Source: Gammaproteobacteria bacterium (GTDB lineage: Bacteria; Pseudomonadota; Gammaproteobacteria; Steroidobacterales; Woeseiaceae). Taken from it: 64,000 bases of DNA. The stretch spans positions 62,001-126,000 of the forward strand of contig JAOTYE010000002.1 of the NCBI GenBank assembly GCA_029862045.1, given 5' to 3'. Positions 15,240 to 23,654 of this stretch are shown one piece after another (the first letter of the stretch is position 1; each line of letters begins with the position of its first letter). Made by a program: the position numbers and the translations under genes. The notes under the pieces were generated by a model. It was given only the letters and a program-made list of their open reading frames with translations, was not told the origin of the DNA and did not search any database.

Positions 15240-16160
15240 ATGTATTGGAATTGTCCGGTTCGATCATTCTTTTTTGCATTGTTGATCTGTATCGGCTTGT
15301 TCCCGGAATTGGCACTCGCGTGTTCCTGCGCAGGGGGTTCGCTAGAGGGAAAATACGAGGGCAGCGACAACGTATTCACTGCGGTTATTACAGGCGGTGA
15401 AGCGACGAGCGAGCGTGTTGGAAACAGCCCGAAGCTGAGGACTTTCTTTGACGTTACGGAGACCTTCAAGGGCATGATCCCATTCGAACACTTCAATAGT
15501 CATGCCGATGGCAACTCTTGCGGGATTTCACTGCAGGTGGGTGTTGAATACCTGATTTTTGCACCCGATACGGGAAATATCGGGTTGTGCTCGGGGATTG
15601 TTGCTGTTTCCACTGTGCCTGAGCAAGGCGAGGCAATCGGCCCGAAATACGTCGCGGCCTTAAGGGCATTTAAGGCAGGCGAAAACGACGATTTGGCCGA
15701 ACCCTGGCAGTTCATTGAGTACCAAGGAATTTGCAGGCTTTCTGGCAGGTTTCCATACGGAGAGACAAGATGGCCAGCAAGCATCAATGTTACGTACCGT
15801 ACCGCGCTACCTGAAAACACCGTCGCGGATCCAGGCGCTCCGCATTTTCAACCTGGTTATGCTGAACTTTCAGTTTGGGTGCCCGGGCGCGACGATCTGG
15901 CAGGTTTTCCATTGTCTATGCGTGTCCACGAAGACGAGTACACCGCGCTTTGGGACGTTGATCATTACAAGAGAGGACGTTATCTCCTAGATCGAGAGAG
16001 CATCGTAGATTTCGTGACTGGGCTTGAACAAGTAGACACGCTCCACTTGAAATCAGGCCATCCGATACATGGCGACATAGATGCGGAAGCATCGTTAGTG
16101 AACGCGGGTGACAGTGTTTCGAAAATGGTCGAATGCATTGATAGTCATCTTAAACAATGA
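15240..16160 (+). CDS. secreted protein with N-TIMP-like Cys motif, copy 2
   Basis: 306 residues, signal peptide ending near ELALA, then CSCAGGSLEGKYEGSDNVFTAVITGG, the same opening pattern as the preceding gene. The N-terminal half keeps the FDVTETFKG strand and Cys pairs (NSCGI, GLCSG) with the LIFAPDTG turn. The C-terminal half (about 160-306) is a separate beta-rich domain not present in copy 1. The two probably arose by duplication and diverged. Export suggests action in the periplasm or outside, perhaps against a protease; that is inference from the fold only. Confidence 0.65.
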   Translation: MYWNCPVRSFFFALLICIGLFPELALACSCAGGSLEGKYEGSDNVFTAVITGGEATSERVGNSPKLRTFFDVTETFKGMIPFEHFNSHADGNSCGISLQVGVEYLIFAPDTGNIGLCSGIVAVSTVPEQGEAIGPKYVAALRAFKAGENDDLAEPWQFIEYQGICRLSGRFPYGETRWPASINVTYRTALPENTVADPGAPHFQPGYAELSVWVPGRDDLAGFPLSMRVHEDEYTALWDVDHYKRGRYLLDRESIVDFVTGLEQVDTLHLKSGHPIHGDIDAEASLVNAGDSVSKMVECIDSHLKQ

Positions 16161-16187
16161 TCAAGCAGTAAGAGCGAGAGCACGACG

Positions 16188-17024
16188 ATGATGAAAGCAT
16201 TTTTGACACTCATATCGTGCTCGTTTTTCACGACCTCCTATGCAAGCAGTTTTGATGAATATTGCCCGACGTCGAAACTCCGATTTCAAAACGTATTGGA
16301 GGCGTCGGGAATGGAATCAACGATAGAGACGGCAGTGCAATTGCTCGACAATCCAGACTCAAGCAAGGAGGAGAAATATGCGGCACTACCGATGCTTGGG
16401 TGCTCGAAAGACGACGCTTATTCAATCAACCTGATCGCAGCTTTGGATGATTCCGACCGAGATATTCGAGGCGGGGCTATTATCGCCATGCGCTATCTAC
16501 GCAGTGAGAAGACGTTCCCCTCACTGATAGAGATCATCACCGACAAGGACGAGGATGAGAATATTCGCCAAATCGGCTCGGGTACTTTGTCGCAAATCGG
16601 CGGAGACAACGTCGAGGTTGCTTTAGCCATAGCGGAAGCCGCGCGAGATACGGCGCAAAGACCAGGTACTCGCTTCAACCACGTTTTCTCGCTAGGTCGA
16701 CTTACCAGTCGCCAATCCATATCAGAGCTACATACGTTCCTTGATGATAGCGATCCCAATGTTGCTGCTTCTTCGGCCGTCGCCCTTGCGCAGCATCAAA
16801 TTAGAGCAGGTGTTCCCTACCTGGTGCAGGCGGTATTGAGTCCCGGCACTGAGTACTGGATGAAAATGAAAGCCATTCGCGAGCTTGAGCGCCTGACCGA
16901 TCGTGAATTTCAATTCTCAAGTCTGGGCAATACGTACGTCAAAGAGCTATATGAGGCAGCTCAGGCGGAGGTATTTGATTGGTTCGAGGCTAACAAGCAT
17001 GAATACGATCAGGAAATTCCCTAG
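16188..17024 (+). CDS. exported HEAT-repeat protein
   Basis: 278 residues with a signal peptide (MMKAFLTLISCSFFTTSYAS). The mature part is a solenoid of HEAT-like helical pairs: SINLIAALDDSDRDIRGGAIIAMRYL, TFPSLIEIITDKDEDENIRQIGSGTLSQI and ISELHTFLDDSDPNVAASSAVALAQH, with VPYLVQAVLS starting the next. HEAT arrays bind proteins, so it could be a scaffold for the two secreted proteins before it (27-bp gap, same strand). No enzymatic motif. Confidence 0.75.
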   Translation: MMKAFLTLISCSFFTTSYASSFDEYCPTSKLRFQNVLEASGMESTIETAVQLLDNPDSSKEEKYAALPMLGCSKDDAYSINLIAALDDSDRDIRGGAIIAMRYLRSEKTFPSLIEIITDKDEDENIRQIGSGTLSQIGGDNVEVALAIAEAARDTAQRPGTRFNHVFSLGRLTSRQSISELHTFLDDSDPNVAASSAVALAQHQIRAGVPYLVQAVLSPGTEYWMKMKAIRELERLTDREFQFSSLGNTYVKELYEAAQAEVFDWFEANKHEYDQEIP

Positions 17025-17068
17025 CGCGATTCAACAATCATCCGTAATCGGCAGATCGCGCTTGTCGG

Positions 17069-17839
17069 TCAGTACTTGACTCCTTGAGCATCTAGAATAT
17101 TTAGATTGTCGACACCCTTTCTGACGAAGTGCATAACGCTGAATACTCCAGCCCCATGTCGTCCTACGATCTCCGCTAGGACAGATAATATTCGTTCAAA
17201 ATGCATCTCCTCGATATTGCTAGGCATCTGGTCAAAACACTTTTTGTATTCGACAGCAACTCGGTTCGCCAAATATGACATTGCTCTATCGACGGGTGCG
17301 CCACCACTATTTGATTTCAGCTTTGATTCAATCAAATCCAGCGCATTTACTAGCTCTTCCATATGGGTTGTAAGTGATTGAACCCATTCGGCCGTAAGGT
17401 CGGAATACGGTGCGCTAAAACTCCACACGTAGCCAGCAGACTTGCCGCTACTTTCTATCTCTTTCATTTGCTGCACGTGTTGCACGGCAATATCGATGTT
17501 TCTGGTGAGTGGGCTAGAAAGGTTCACAAACAATGAGTGCGAGCTCGCGACTGATTTTCGAAGTGCTTTTAGTTCTTTGCGGGCCTGACTGTTCGGAATT
17601 TCCTTATCTGCGGAGTCGCTAAGTCGGTGGTAGATGCCGACCAGGTTAGACAATTGTTCAATAAATCGCTTGGACTGCGCTTCCGAAATTCCGTCGGGAA
17701 AAACTTCGTGAAGACGTGTCAGCTCATCGCCGGAAAATTCGTGGGGGACGACCTCAAAAGGATTATCAATGGGTTGATCGGAGCCGATGAGGTGTTTCAC
17801 CTGTTCGTACAACTCCTGGATTTCTTTCTCGGTCTTCAT
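17069..17839 (-). CDS. helical hypothetical protein downstream of the integrase
   Basis: 256 residues, mostly alpha-helical with many charged residues (MKTEKEIQELYEQVKHLIG at the start, then KELKALRKSVASSHSLF and MEELVNALDLIESKLKS). No signal peptide or membrane segment. ATG 17839 lies 5 bp after the integrase stop, so it should be translated from the same message. Family not recognised; a regulator or defence accessory of the element are guesses. Confidence 0.65.
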   Translation of the reverse strand: MKTEKEIQELYEQVKHLIGSDQPIDNPFEVVPHEFSGDELTRLHEVFPDGISEAQSKRFIEQLSNLVGIYHRLSDSADKEIPNSQARKELKALRKSVASSHSLFVNLSSPLTRNIDIAVQHVQQMKEIESSGKSAGYVWSFSAPYSDLTAEWVQSLTTHMEELVNALDLIESKLKSNSGGAPVDRAMSYLANRVAVEYKKCFDQMPSNIEEMHFERILSVLAEIVGRHGAGVFSVMHFVRKGVDNLNILDAQGVKY

Positions 17840-17844
17840 GTTAC

Positions 17845-19035
17845 CTATCGAGCTGATGATAGTTTGACAATGTCTGCCGCCGATTTCTTCCCTGCCGCGC
17901 CTAGTAGATTTTGGCCTAGTGATTCCAGTGCATCGCGGACGTGGTCATTACCGAATCGAGCATATACCTGTGTGGTGCTCGGTGTCCTGTGATTCAGGAC
18001 ACGACCAATTAAATGCAGGCTGTTACCTGATTGAGCCAACCAGGATCCGACCGTTCGACGGAGGTCGTGCAACCGTACGTCGGGAACGCCCGCCTCAGCT
18101 CGAATTCGCCGCCACGCCTTGTCGATATTGACTAGGTTCTTTCCTGGGTCACGACCGGGAAATAGAAAGGGATTACCCTCTTCACGCGGTAGCTGGCGGA
18201 GGAGAGCGAGCGCTGCGGACGAGAGCGGCAGGTGAAGGGGCCGACCATTCTTGGTGTCGTGTATCGAAAGTTCTTCGCGATCCCAATCAACATGAGTCCA
18301 GCGTGCTTGCAAAAGCTCGGACTTTCGAAGTCCGGTCAGCAAGAATAGCCACAGTGCATACCTGGCATAGAGGTTTGACTCATTGTCGATCGCAGCGGCG
18401 AGCTTCGGTAGCTCTTGCGGTGTGACGTAACGGTCCCGTTTGTGTTCTTTGAACCGTGTGATTCCTCGTGCCGGGTTGGTGGCGCCCTCATCAACGAATC
18501 CCCAGACTCGGGCCAGTTCGCACATTTTCGAAATAAGCTCTAGCAGACGATTCGCGGTGTACGGATAGACGCGTCCAACATCGTGGTGAAGCCGTGCAAC
18601 GTCTGATCGATCCAAATTTCGAATCTTTTTGGTGGCCCATGCCGGCAACACGTATTTGTTGATGGCTCGCTGGTCGGCGATCCAGGTCCGTTTGTGAACC
18701 TTGGCATGCCGCTCGATGTAGGTTTCGGCCAGATCGGCCACGGTTTCACCCTGGTTACGTTTGGCCCGTTGATCCAACGGGTCACTGCCTACAACAGAAT
18801 CCACCATGGCTTGCCGGGCGTTATCCCTGGCCATGTCCAATGTGAGAACGCCGTAACGTCCGAGCACCATGAGCCGCTTTCGTCCCTGGCAACGGTAGCT
18901 GAGCACAAAGGACTTAAAGCCCGACGGATAGATCCGTACGCCAAAGCCCGGCAGTCTGTCGTCCCACCGAACATCGCGCGAGCCGTTCTTGCCTTCGTAG
19001 ACAAACCTATCTATCAGTCTTTTCGTAATGTGCAT
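17845..19035 (-). CDS. int: tyrosine recombinase (integrase) of the tRNA-Arg element
   Basis: 396 residues from ATG 19035, whose product starts MHITKRLIDRF as usual for P4-type tRNA integrases; TTG 19074 would add 13 residues. An N-terminal arm-binding domain and core-binding SAM-like helices (about 95-190) precede the catalytic domain. Active residues: Arg237 (TGLRKSELLQ), Lys262 (DTKNGRP), His323 and Arg326 (HDLRR), His349 (VLNHR) and the nucleophile Tyr358 (TTQVYARF). Nothing is truncated. Its start lies about 170 bp from attR and 31 bp from an 18-bp terminal repeat, so it may be autoregulated by binding there. Confidence 0.96.
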   Translation of the reverse strand: MHITKRLIDRFVYEGKNGSRDVRWDDRLPGFGVRIYPSGFKSFVLSYRCQGRKRLMVLGRYGVLTLDMARDNARQAMVDSVVGSDPLDQRAKRNQGETVADLAETYIERHAKVHKRTWIADQRAINKYVLPAWATKKIRNLDRSDVARLHHDVGRVYPYTANRLLELISKMCELARVWGFVDEGATNPARGITRFKEHKRDRYVTPQELPKLAAAIDNESNLYARYALWLFLLTGLRKSELLQARWTHVDWDREELSIHDTKNGRPLHLPLSSAALALLRQLPREEGNPFLFPGRDPGKNLVNIDKAWRRIRAEAGVPDVRLHDLRRTVGSWLAQSGNSLHLIGRVLNHRTPSTTQVYARFGNDHVRDALESLGQNLLGAAGKKSAADIVKLSSAR

Positions 19036-19065
19036 TCGCGCTGCATCCAACCACGTGGTCTCAAA

Positions 19066-19083
19066 AGTCACCAATAAGTCACC
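19066..19083. repeat. terminal 18-bp repeat, right copy
   Basis: AGTCACCAATAAGTCACC, identical to 7959-7976 and in the same orientation. It lies 121 bp inside attR and overlaps the upstream edge of the integrase frame, fitting a dual role as recombination arm site and integrase operator. Confidence 0.6.
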
Positions 19084-19203
19084 GTAGGGTGGCGTAATGG
19101 GTGATAAATGATCGTAGTTGGAGTTAGGCGAACTGGCAATAAATGCCTGATTTTATGTAAGTTATCGTAAGTGAGCGTGAACGGTTCACTTAGCTGTGCG
19201 CGT

Positions 19204-19248
19204 CTTCGAACCAGGTGGTCGGGAGTTCGAATCTCTCCGGGCGCGCCA
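19204..19248 (+). repeat. attR: 45-bp tRNA-Arg 3' duplicate
   Basis: Perfect copy of 7870-7914 ending in CCA. No acceptor 5' strand or D arm precedes it, so it is not a functional tRNA. It is the right junction of the 11.3-kb element and the youngest of the series of tRNA 3' ends in this island. Confidence 0.93.
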
Positions 19249-19275
19249 ATGGAGTCGTTCTTGGGGCTCAAGTCA

Positions 19276-20013
19276 CTAAGGTTGTTTGGACGTTTCGTCT
19301 GAAGATTCTGCCGTTTTCGGGTTCGGGTCGTCTCCAACGTTGAGTTGCACCCTTGGCCAATCGTAATTGGAATCCGGCGCATCGCCAGGCAGAGTCGATA
19401 CGCCCACGCGTTCCTCTGGTACCAACAACAGCTTCAGTTCAGCAGTTTCTTCCTGATCGGGCCAGTAAGTCGTGAATTTTTGTTCAATCAATTTTTCGTT
19501 CTCGTGCCAGATCTCGAATATCCAGTCACCTTCGACCAATTCGTATTCCTCGTCGAAGCCGTATCCCGTATAGCCAATGGCCTGGTTGACACTGACCATC
19601 GCCTTGATCGAAAAGTCCGAACCTGTAGAGACGGTGCCATCCGGGAGAGTCATTTCGGGATGCTTCAATACTCTCCTGAGATTTATTAGCACCGGCTGAT
19701 CGGGCAAGTACCAGATTCGATACTGTAGGTACATTTGAGCGCCCCTGATCAAAGGTATTTGCTCCGTCGATTTGATCAACTGAATCACGGGACTCGCGAC
19801 GGCTTTACCGGTACTTGTGTTCGGATCGTCCACAATTCCGCCACTACGGAGCAACCTATACAGGCCGCGCTGGTTGGCAATTCCTTTTACAGGTTCGTCG
19901 AGATAGCTTTCGGTACCTTCCGCAGCAGTTGTGATGCCGTCCTTTGATTTCACGGTTTGATTGTCACAGCCATTCAGCGCAAAGACGAATACGATCGGAA
20001 TCAAATACTTCAT
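19276..20013 (-). CDS. DUF3859-type lipoprotein
   Basis: 245 residues. Signal peptide MKYLIPIVFVFALNGC with lipobox LNGC. Residues about 60-205 follow the DUF3859 pattern: a YRLL start, HPEMTLPDGTVS, GYTGYGFDEEYELVEGDWIFEIWHENEKLIEQKFTTYWP. The family is exported and of unknown function. The C-terminal 50 residues are low complexity. It is the first gene beyond the right junction of the integrated element, transcribed towards it. Confidence 0.8.
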   Translation of the reverse strand: MKYLIPIVFVFALNGCDNQTVKSKDGITTAAEGTESYLDEPVKGIANQRGLYRLLRSGGIVDDPNTSTGKAVASPVIQLIKSTEQIPLIRGAQMYLQYRIWYLPDQPVLINLRRVLKHPEMTLPDGTVSTGSDFSIKAMVSVNQAIGYTGYGFDEEYELVEGDWIFEIWHENEKLIEQKFTTYWPDQEETAELKLLLVPEERVGVSTLPGDAPDSNYDWPRVQLNVGDDPNPKTAESSDETSKQP

Positions 20014-20074
20014 TCACGAACTCCATTCACACACTAATCAATTGCTGGCGGAATCCAACCCAGGTATCAAGCAA

Positions 20075-20101
20075 CCCGGCGGGCAAGTTAGGCCCGCCGG
20101 G
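20075..20101 (-). terminator. hairpin terminator after the 20140-21726 gene
   Basis: Perfect 10-bp stem CCCGGCGGGC/GCCCGCCGGG with 7-nt loop, 39 bp after the stop on the minus strand; a short TTG-rich stretch follows. Confidence 0.65.
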
Positions 20102-20139
20102 GTCTCGCTGTGGACAAGCAAAGGTCAGTTGGATTCGTT

Positions 20140-21726
20140 TTACTGAACGAATGCCTCGTGGATCGTCATCACCATACGTGGGTCGAGCGTTTCAACGAAC
20201 CCGTCCGGCAATTCGCTGGTGTCCTTGTCAGTGAAATCACCCTCCGCGACGAAATCAAACTGGGCGATTGGCAGGGCACAACCCGCGGACCCGTCTGCTG
20301 GGTCGCCGGTGCATGACATGCCGCCCCAAGCCGCACCACCGTCCAGATGTTCTTCATCGATCAGGTACTCGTACAAGGTCCCGCCGGGTACGAAGCAAGG
20401 ATTGGCGCCTACCGGTCCGGTTTCAAGACAACCGGCATTACCAGCGGAAACGCCGACATAGAGGGTCTCCACATCGCAAATATCGCCGCTCACCATGGTA
20501 GGGTCGAGTCCTGTGACAAATTTACAGCCTGGCGCCGACATGCGGTTGACCGTGATGCCAGCGATGATGTTCACACCCGGATCCATCGCAATTGTCCTGC
20601 CGGAGTTATAACTTTCGCCGGGTTCCACGACGAAGATGTGCTGGCGAAAGTTGCCCGGGTTACAGGCCTCACCCTCATTACACTCCGCAGAACGGCTACG
20701 ACGGGTACCGTACAAGGTGCCATCCTCGGACATCCGGATGGCGCGCAGGTTGTCGCGGCGGTTCCCGGAATCGTAATACGGCAAATCCGGAGCGCCATTA
20801 CCGTCAGGGTCTTCGAGGTCGATGACCCGAATAACCTTGGCCGTATTTTTTGGCTTGCCAAGCTTGAAGCCTGCCGGACTGTTGGACCCGACTCCTTCGC
20901 TCTTCTCGTTGTCCATACCGGCTTTCCAGTCGATGACGAACACGGCATCGCCATGGAACATGCTCACGAACATTCCCTCCGAGGTGAATAAGACACCCGC
21001 GGGGCAATTCCAACGCGGGTCATTAGCATACGGCCCTGACCTCGGCTGACTATACTCGTCGACGACCTCCATCGTGTCTTGGTCAACGACGAGAACGCGG
21101 CCATTGGCGCCCCGTTTCGGAGTTCCATATACCGGCGGGAAGAAATTATTGGACCGGTTGCTGCCATCCGGGTTGGTGTCGGAATTTGGCGCATTGAAGA
21201 AGTTGGCGTCACAGACTGTCTGGGCGATGTTGCCGTTGGGCATGAAACCATTGCCCAGCAGCCGTGGGACGTGACCGAAGTTGCCGCCATTCGGGGACGG
21301 CGAAGTCGGCCACAGCGGACTGGTCTTGATCGCTGTGCCATCACGATGGTGCTCGATCAGCGCATGCTGAGCGGCACTAACGAGGTAGGCGTGACCGTCC
21401 TCGCCACCGGATACATTTCCTGTTGGTTTGAATGGTCCCGGACAGGACACATGCGAAGGGCACAATGGTTCCTGTAAGGGGTCTCCGAAAGGGCTTTCGA
21501 CGGTGATTCCTCGTTCACCCGTGGTGGTGTTCATTTCCAGGACACGACCGAGTCCCGGTTGGTTCGAGAATGGCGCATTCTCGGCATCCGCCATCATAAT
21601 GTTCGACTCGATGCACGTCGGTTGACCGGCTCCAGTACCACCCGAGTGCGCAAAAGCAGTACCTGCGAACATGCTTAGGCCGATTGCAAGTGAGGCCGCA
21701 ATACTGAATCTCGTAAATTTCTTCAT
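20140..21726 (-). CDS. large exported protein, predicted beta-propeller-like
   Basis: 528 residues. ATG 21726 follows GGAGG by 6 nt and opens a signal peptide ending GTAFA/HSGG. The mature part has several strands of the form GRVLVVDQDTMEVVDEY, HGDAVFVIDWKAG and LYGTRRSR, separated by Gly/Asn/Pro loops with about ten Cys, as in secreted propeller-fold proteins. No catalytic motif recognised. A further exported protein gene lies upstream on the same strand (129-bp gap), and they may be used together. Confidence 0.75.
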   Translation of the reverse strand: MKKFTRFSIAASLAIGLSMFAGTAFAHSGGTGAGQPTCIESNIMMADAENAPFSNQPGLGRVLEMNTTTGERGITVESPFGDPLQEPLCPSHVSCPGPFKPTGNVSGGEDGHAYLVSAAQHALIEHHRDGTAIKTSPLWPTSPSPNGGNFGHVPRLLGNGFMPNGNIAQTVCDANFFNAPNSDTNPDGSNRSNNFFPPVYGTPKRGANGRVLVVDQDTMEVVDEYSQPRSGPYANDPRWNCPAGVLFTSEGMFVSMFHGDAVFVIDWKAGMDNEKSEGVGSNSPAGFKLGKPKNTAKVIRVIDLEDPDGNGAPDLPYYDSGNRRDNLRAIRMSEDGTLYGTRRSRSAECNEGEACNPGNFRQHIFVVEPGESYNSGRTIAMDPGVNIIAGITVNRMSAPGCKFVTGLDPTMVSGDICDVETLYVGVSAGNAGCLETGPVGANPCFVPGGTLYEYLIDEEHLDGGAAWGGMSCTGDPADGSAGCALPIAQFDFVAEGDFTDKDTSELPDGFVETLDPRMVMTIHEAFVQ

Positions 21727-21855
21727 TGTTATCCTCCGCAAAAGGTGCGTTTCGCGACTGCAAAAGCAAAATTACATGAATAGATACCGCGCATCGATGA
21801 TACTTTGATCCGCTATTTTGCTTTGCACCGGTTACTATATCTCAAGAATCTGTAC

Positions 21856-22611
21856 TCAGGGATATTGGAACCAGGCTTCGCGAACACCCGGTGACAGACC
21901 ATGGCCTTCCTGATCCGTGCAATGCGAGATCACGCGTAACAGAAACGGTCCACTGATGCCGGGATCCGATGGGTTGACCACCGCCGATGGAATCCTGCGC
22001 GCGTCGGGATTTCCACCAACTGCTTGCCAGCTGGCAAGCGCCTCTTCGCTGGCTAGATGGAAAGGATACGCGCCGTCGACGATAGCGAAGTCCAGGTCAA
22101 TGCTGAAGTGGCCATTACCGTGTTTGTCGGTGGTGAATCCGTTCGTCGGAGTCGGCGTGCCGTCGAAGGGCGACGTGTAATGAATGATTGAGTCCAGCTT
22201 ATAGCCGGGTGCCAGGGGCGTCGCGCCACCGCAAGTCAGGGGACTGCCGTTGCAGTCGCGACCATCGGCCCTCGGCTGATGCCAACCAACCTGGGAGCCA
22301 TCAGGGCCGGTGCCGCGCATGCGCAGCCAGACGGTGAACACCGTGTTCGGTACCGCATTCCTTACATCGATTTTTACGGTGCTGGAATTGCCCAGCTGCC
22401 TGATCATTAGTTCAGCCGTTGCGTCTTGCCAGGCATTTTCGTTGGGGTCCGCCGGGCAGTTGAGTTCAACGGTATCGCCACTGCCACTGGTGCTGTCCGG
22501 TGGTCTTCTGGGCATTTCATCATTGATCACCACAGCGCCAGCCTGGGCCACCGAGATTGTCAGGCAGCCGACGAGGCCGACTATGGACTTACCAAGCTTC
22601 AAACTGATCAT
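21856..22611 (-). CDS. exported protein of unknown function
   Basis: 251 residues, ATG 22611 with GAGGAG 7 nt upstream. Signal peptide to about residue 25 (VAQA). The mature sequence is beta-rich with AELMIRQLGNSSTVKIDVRNAVPNTVFTVWLRM, a pattern seen in exported proteins that carry one beta-sandwich, and Cys at five places that could form disulfides. The family could not be named. It is transcribed in the same direction as the 528-residue protein after it. Confidence 0.75.
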   Translation of the reverse strand: MISLKLGKSIVGLVGCLTISVAQAGAVVINDEMPRRPPDSTSGSGDTVELNCPADPNENAWQDATAELMIRQLGNSSTVKIDVRNAVPNTVFTVWLRMRGTGPDGSQVGWHQPRADGRDCNGSPLTCGGATPLAPGYKLDSIIHYTSPFDGTPTPTNGFTTDKHGNGHFSIDLDFAIVDGAYPFHLASEEALASWQAVGGNPDARRIPSAVVNPSDPGISGPFLLRVISHCTDQEGHGLSPGVREAWFQYP

Positions 22612-23146
22612 TATTATTCTCCTCGTCGATTAGTATTCAATTGAATTATATTGTCGTCATAGGATTTTCGAGCTGGTCATTCTGCGAACCGAATTTTTCG
22701 AGCATTTGCGCGTATTGATGAATGCTGAAGGCACTTCGTGTCGACAGTCTACGCGTCACTTTTTCAAAGCCCGTACCAAGAGACTAGGAAAATCCACGGA
22801 TTTGTCAACGCAACACCTAATCTCCACCTCTAGAGGGGAGGATGTTGTAAATGATTAGTCCGACGAGGATAAATTTCACCGAAGCTGATCGAGACCGCTT
22901 TACACATCAGACAGGTTTAGTGCTCCGACGGCAGGGACCATTCTGAGCGATTTAGGCTGACAATTGATTGCCACGAATTTTGTCCCATTGAGTCTGAGTG
23001 TACTCAATCAAAACAACTCCTTATTGTCACAGCTGCATGATGCTATGGGACAAGAGCACCTTGTAACCTTATGACTTGAAAAGCAAAATTGGAATTGAGC
23101 TAACTGGCTTCGAACCGTATTGCCGATGTGTTGTGCCGATCGAATG

Positions 23147-23199
23147 GCACCTGGATCCTATCGGGCCGGTCGGGAGTTCGAATCTCTCCGGGCGCGCCA
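23147..23199 (+). pseudogene. tRNA-Arg 3' remnant 2, with decayed anticodon arm
   Basis: The last 32 bp (GGTCGGGAGTTCG... to CCA at 23199) equal the intact tRNA; before that GGCACCTGG-ATCCTAT-CGGGC aligns to the anticodon arm but its stem no longer pairs. A separate CTGGCTTCGAACC block sits at 23104-23116. There is no acceptor 5' strand. Confidence 0.85.
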
Positions 23200-23207
23200 A
23201 AAAAGAC

Positions 23208-23235
23208 AAAGGGTCCCCTTGTGGGGCCCTTTTTC
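23208..23235 (+). terminator. terminator behind tRNA remnant 2
   Basis: AAAGGG-T-CCCC pairs with GGGGCCCTTT around TTGT and runs into TTTTTC. It begins 9 nt after the CCA, the usual place of a tRNA terminator, although no complete tRNA is left here. Confidence 0.8.
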
Positions 23236-23266
23236 TTTTTCAGCTCTGGATAACATCCGAACTCCA

Positions 23267-23352
23267 GAGTTCGATCCGAGGAACGCGAAGCGTTCCGACA
23301 GACGCCGAAGGCGAGGCAGCGTAGCTGCCGTTCAATCTCTCCGGGCGCGCCA
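23267..23352 (+). pseudogene. tRNA-Arg 3' remnant 3, T loop interrupted by hairpins
   Basis: GAGTTCGAT (T arm) is followed by three hairpins and then by TTCAATCTCTCC and the intact acceptor/CCA end. Hairpins: GGAACGC/GCGTTCC with loop GAA (23280-23296), CGCC/GGCG with loop GAA (23303-23313) and GGCAGC/GCTGCC with loop GTA (23315-23329). TTC is repeated on both sides of the insert, as after insertion into the T loop. A weak CGGCTCC/GGGGCCG hairpin follows the CCA. Confidence 0.75.
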
Positions 23353-23654
23353 ACAAGCGTACGGCTCCTTCATGGGGCCGCTTTGGCAAGATCCAGCTCT
23401 TCTTAAGTACATCCCCGAATTGACACAAACGCTGTGCCAATCCACTTTGGTTAAGGTGTCCAACAAAGGCAAGCCTGACCAGAATCAGGGACGCAAAGCG
23501 ACGGGTCCTCGCTTCCTACCAGACGCCTCTCGAGACGCCTTCTAGGACCCAAAGGTCGGCGGGCTGCGATGACCCAGCAGAATGGTCGCGACCTGACTGA
23601 CTTGGCCGGTGTTGTCTTGACCTACTGTTCGGGCGTTCCGTCCGGGAGGCAACG

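Larger units (their letters stand above)
7870..19248. mobile_element. 11.3-kb integrated element in tRNA-Arg, satellite-like with a gpA-type replication protein
   Basis: Bounded by 45-bp identical direct repeats: 7870-7914 in the tRNA and 19204-19248. Contents from left to right: 12-bp repeats, small genes including DUF2188, ImmA and XRE, a GIY-YIG-like gene and a TIR gene, a HUH replication protein with a nested palindrome, two AlpA/Xis-like genes, three secreted-protein genes, one unknown gene, and the integrase beside the right end. No capsid, tail, terminase or conjugation genes are present, so it is not a full prophage or conjugative element. A phage satellite or integrative mobilizable-type element that replicates by rolling circle fits best. 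All key genes look intact. Confidence 0.88.
22612..23654. other. 1.0-kb gene-free stretch with two tRNA-Arg remnants
   Basis: No frame here is supported. 22612-23040 is AT-rich and shows nothing beyond possible promoters of the 22611 gene. About 23040-23125 is recognisably similar to 42715-42795 (shared TGGGACAA, GTAA, ATGA and CTGGCTTCGAACCGTAT blocks), suggesting the same kind of element end. Two tRNA 3' remnants follow (separate entries). Confidence 0.6.

Noticed and set aside
23267..23352. Integron attC-like recombination sites
   Set aside because: The imperfect hairpins lack attC R'/R'' boxes and no integron integrase is present; the tRNA match explains the flanks.
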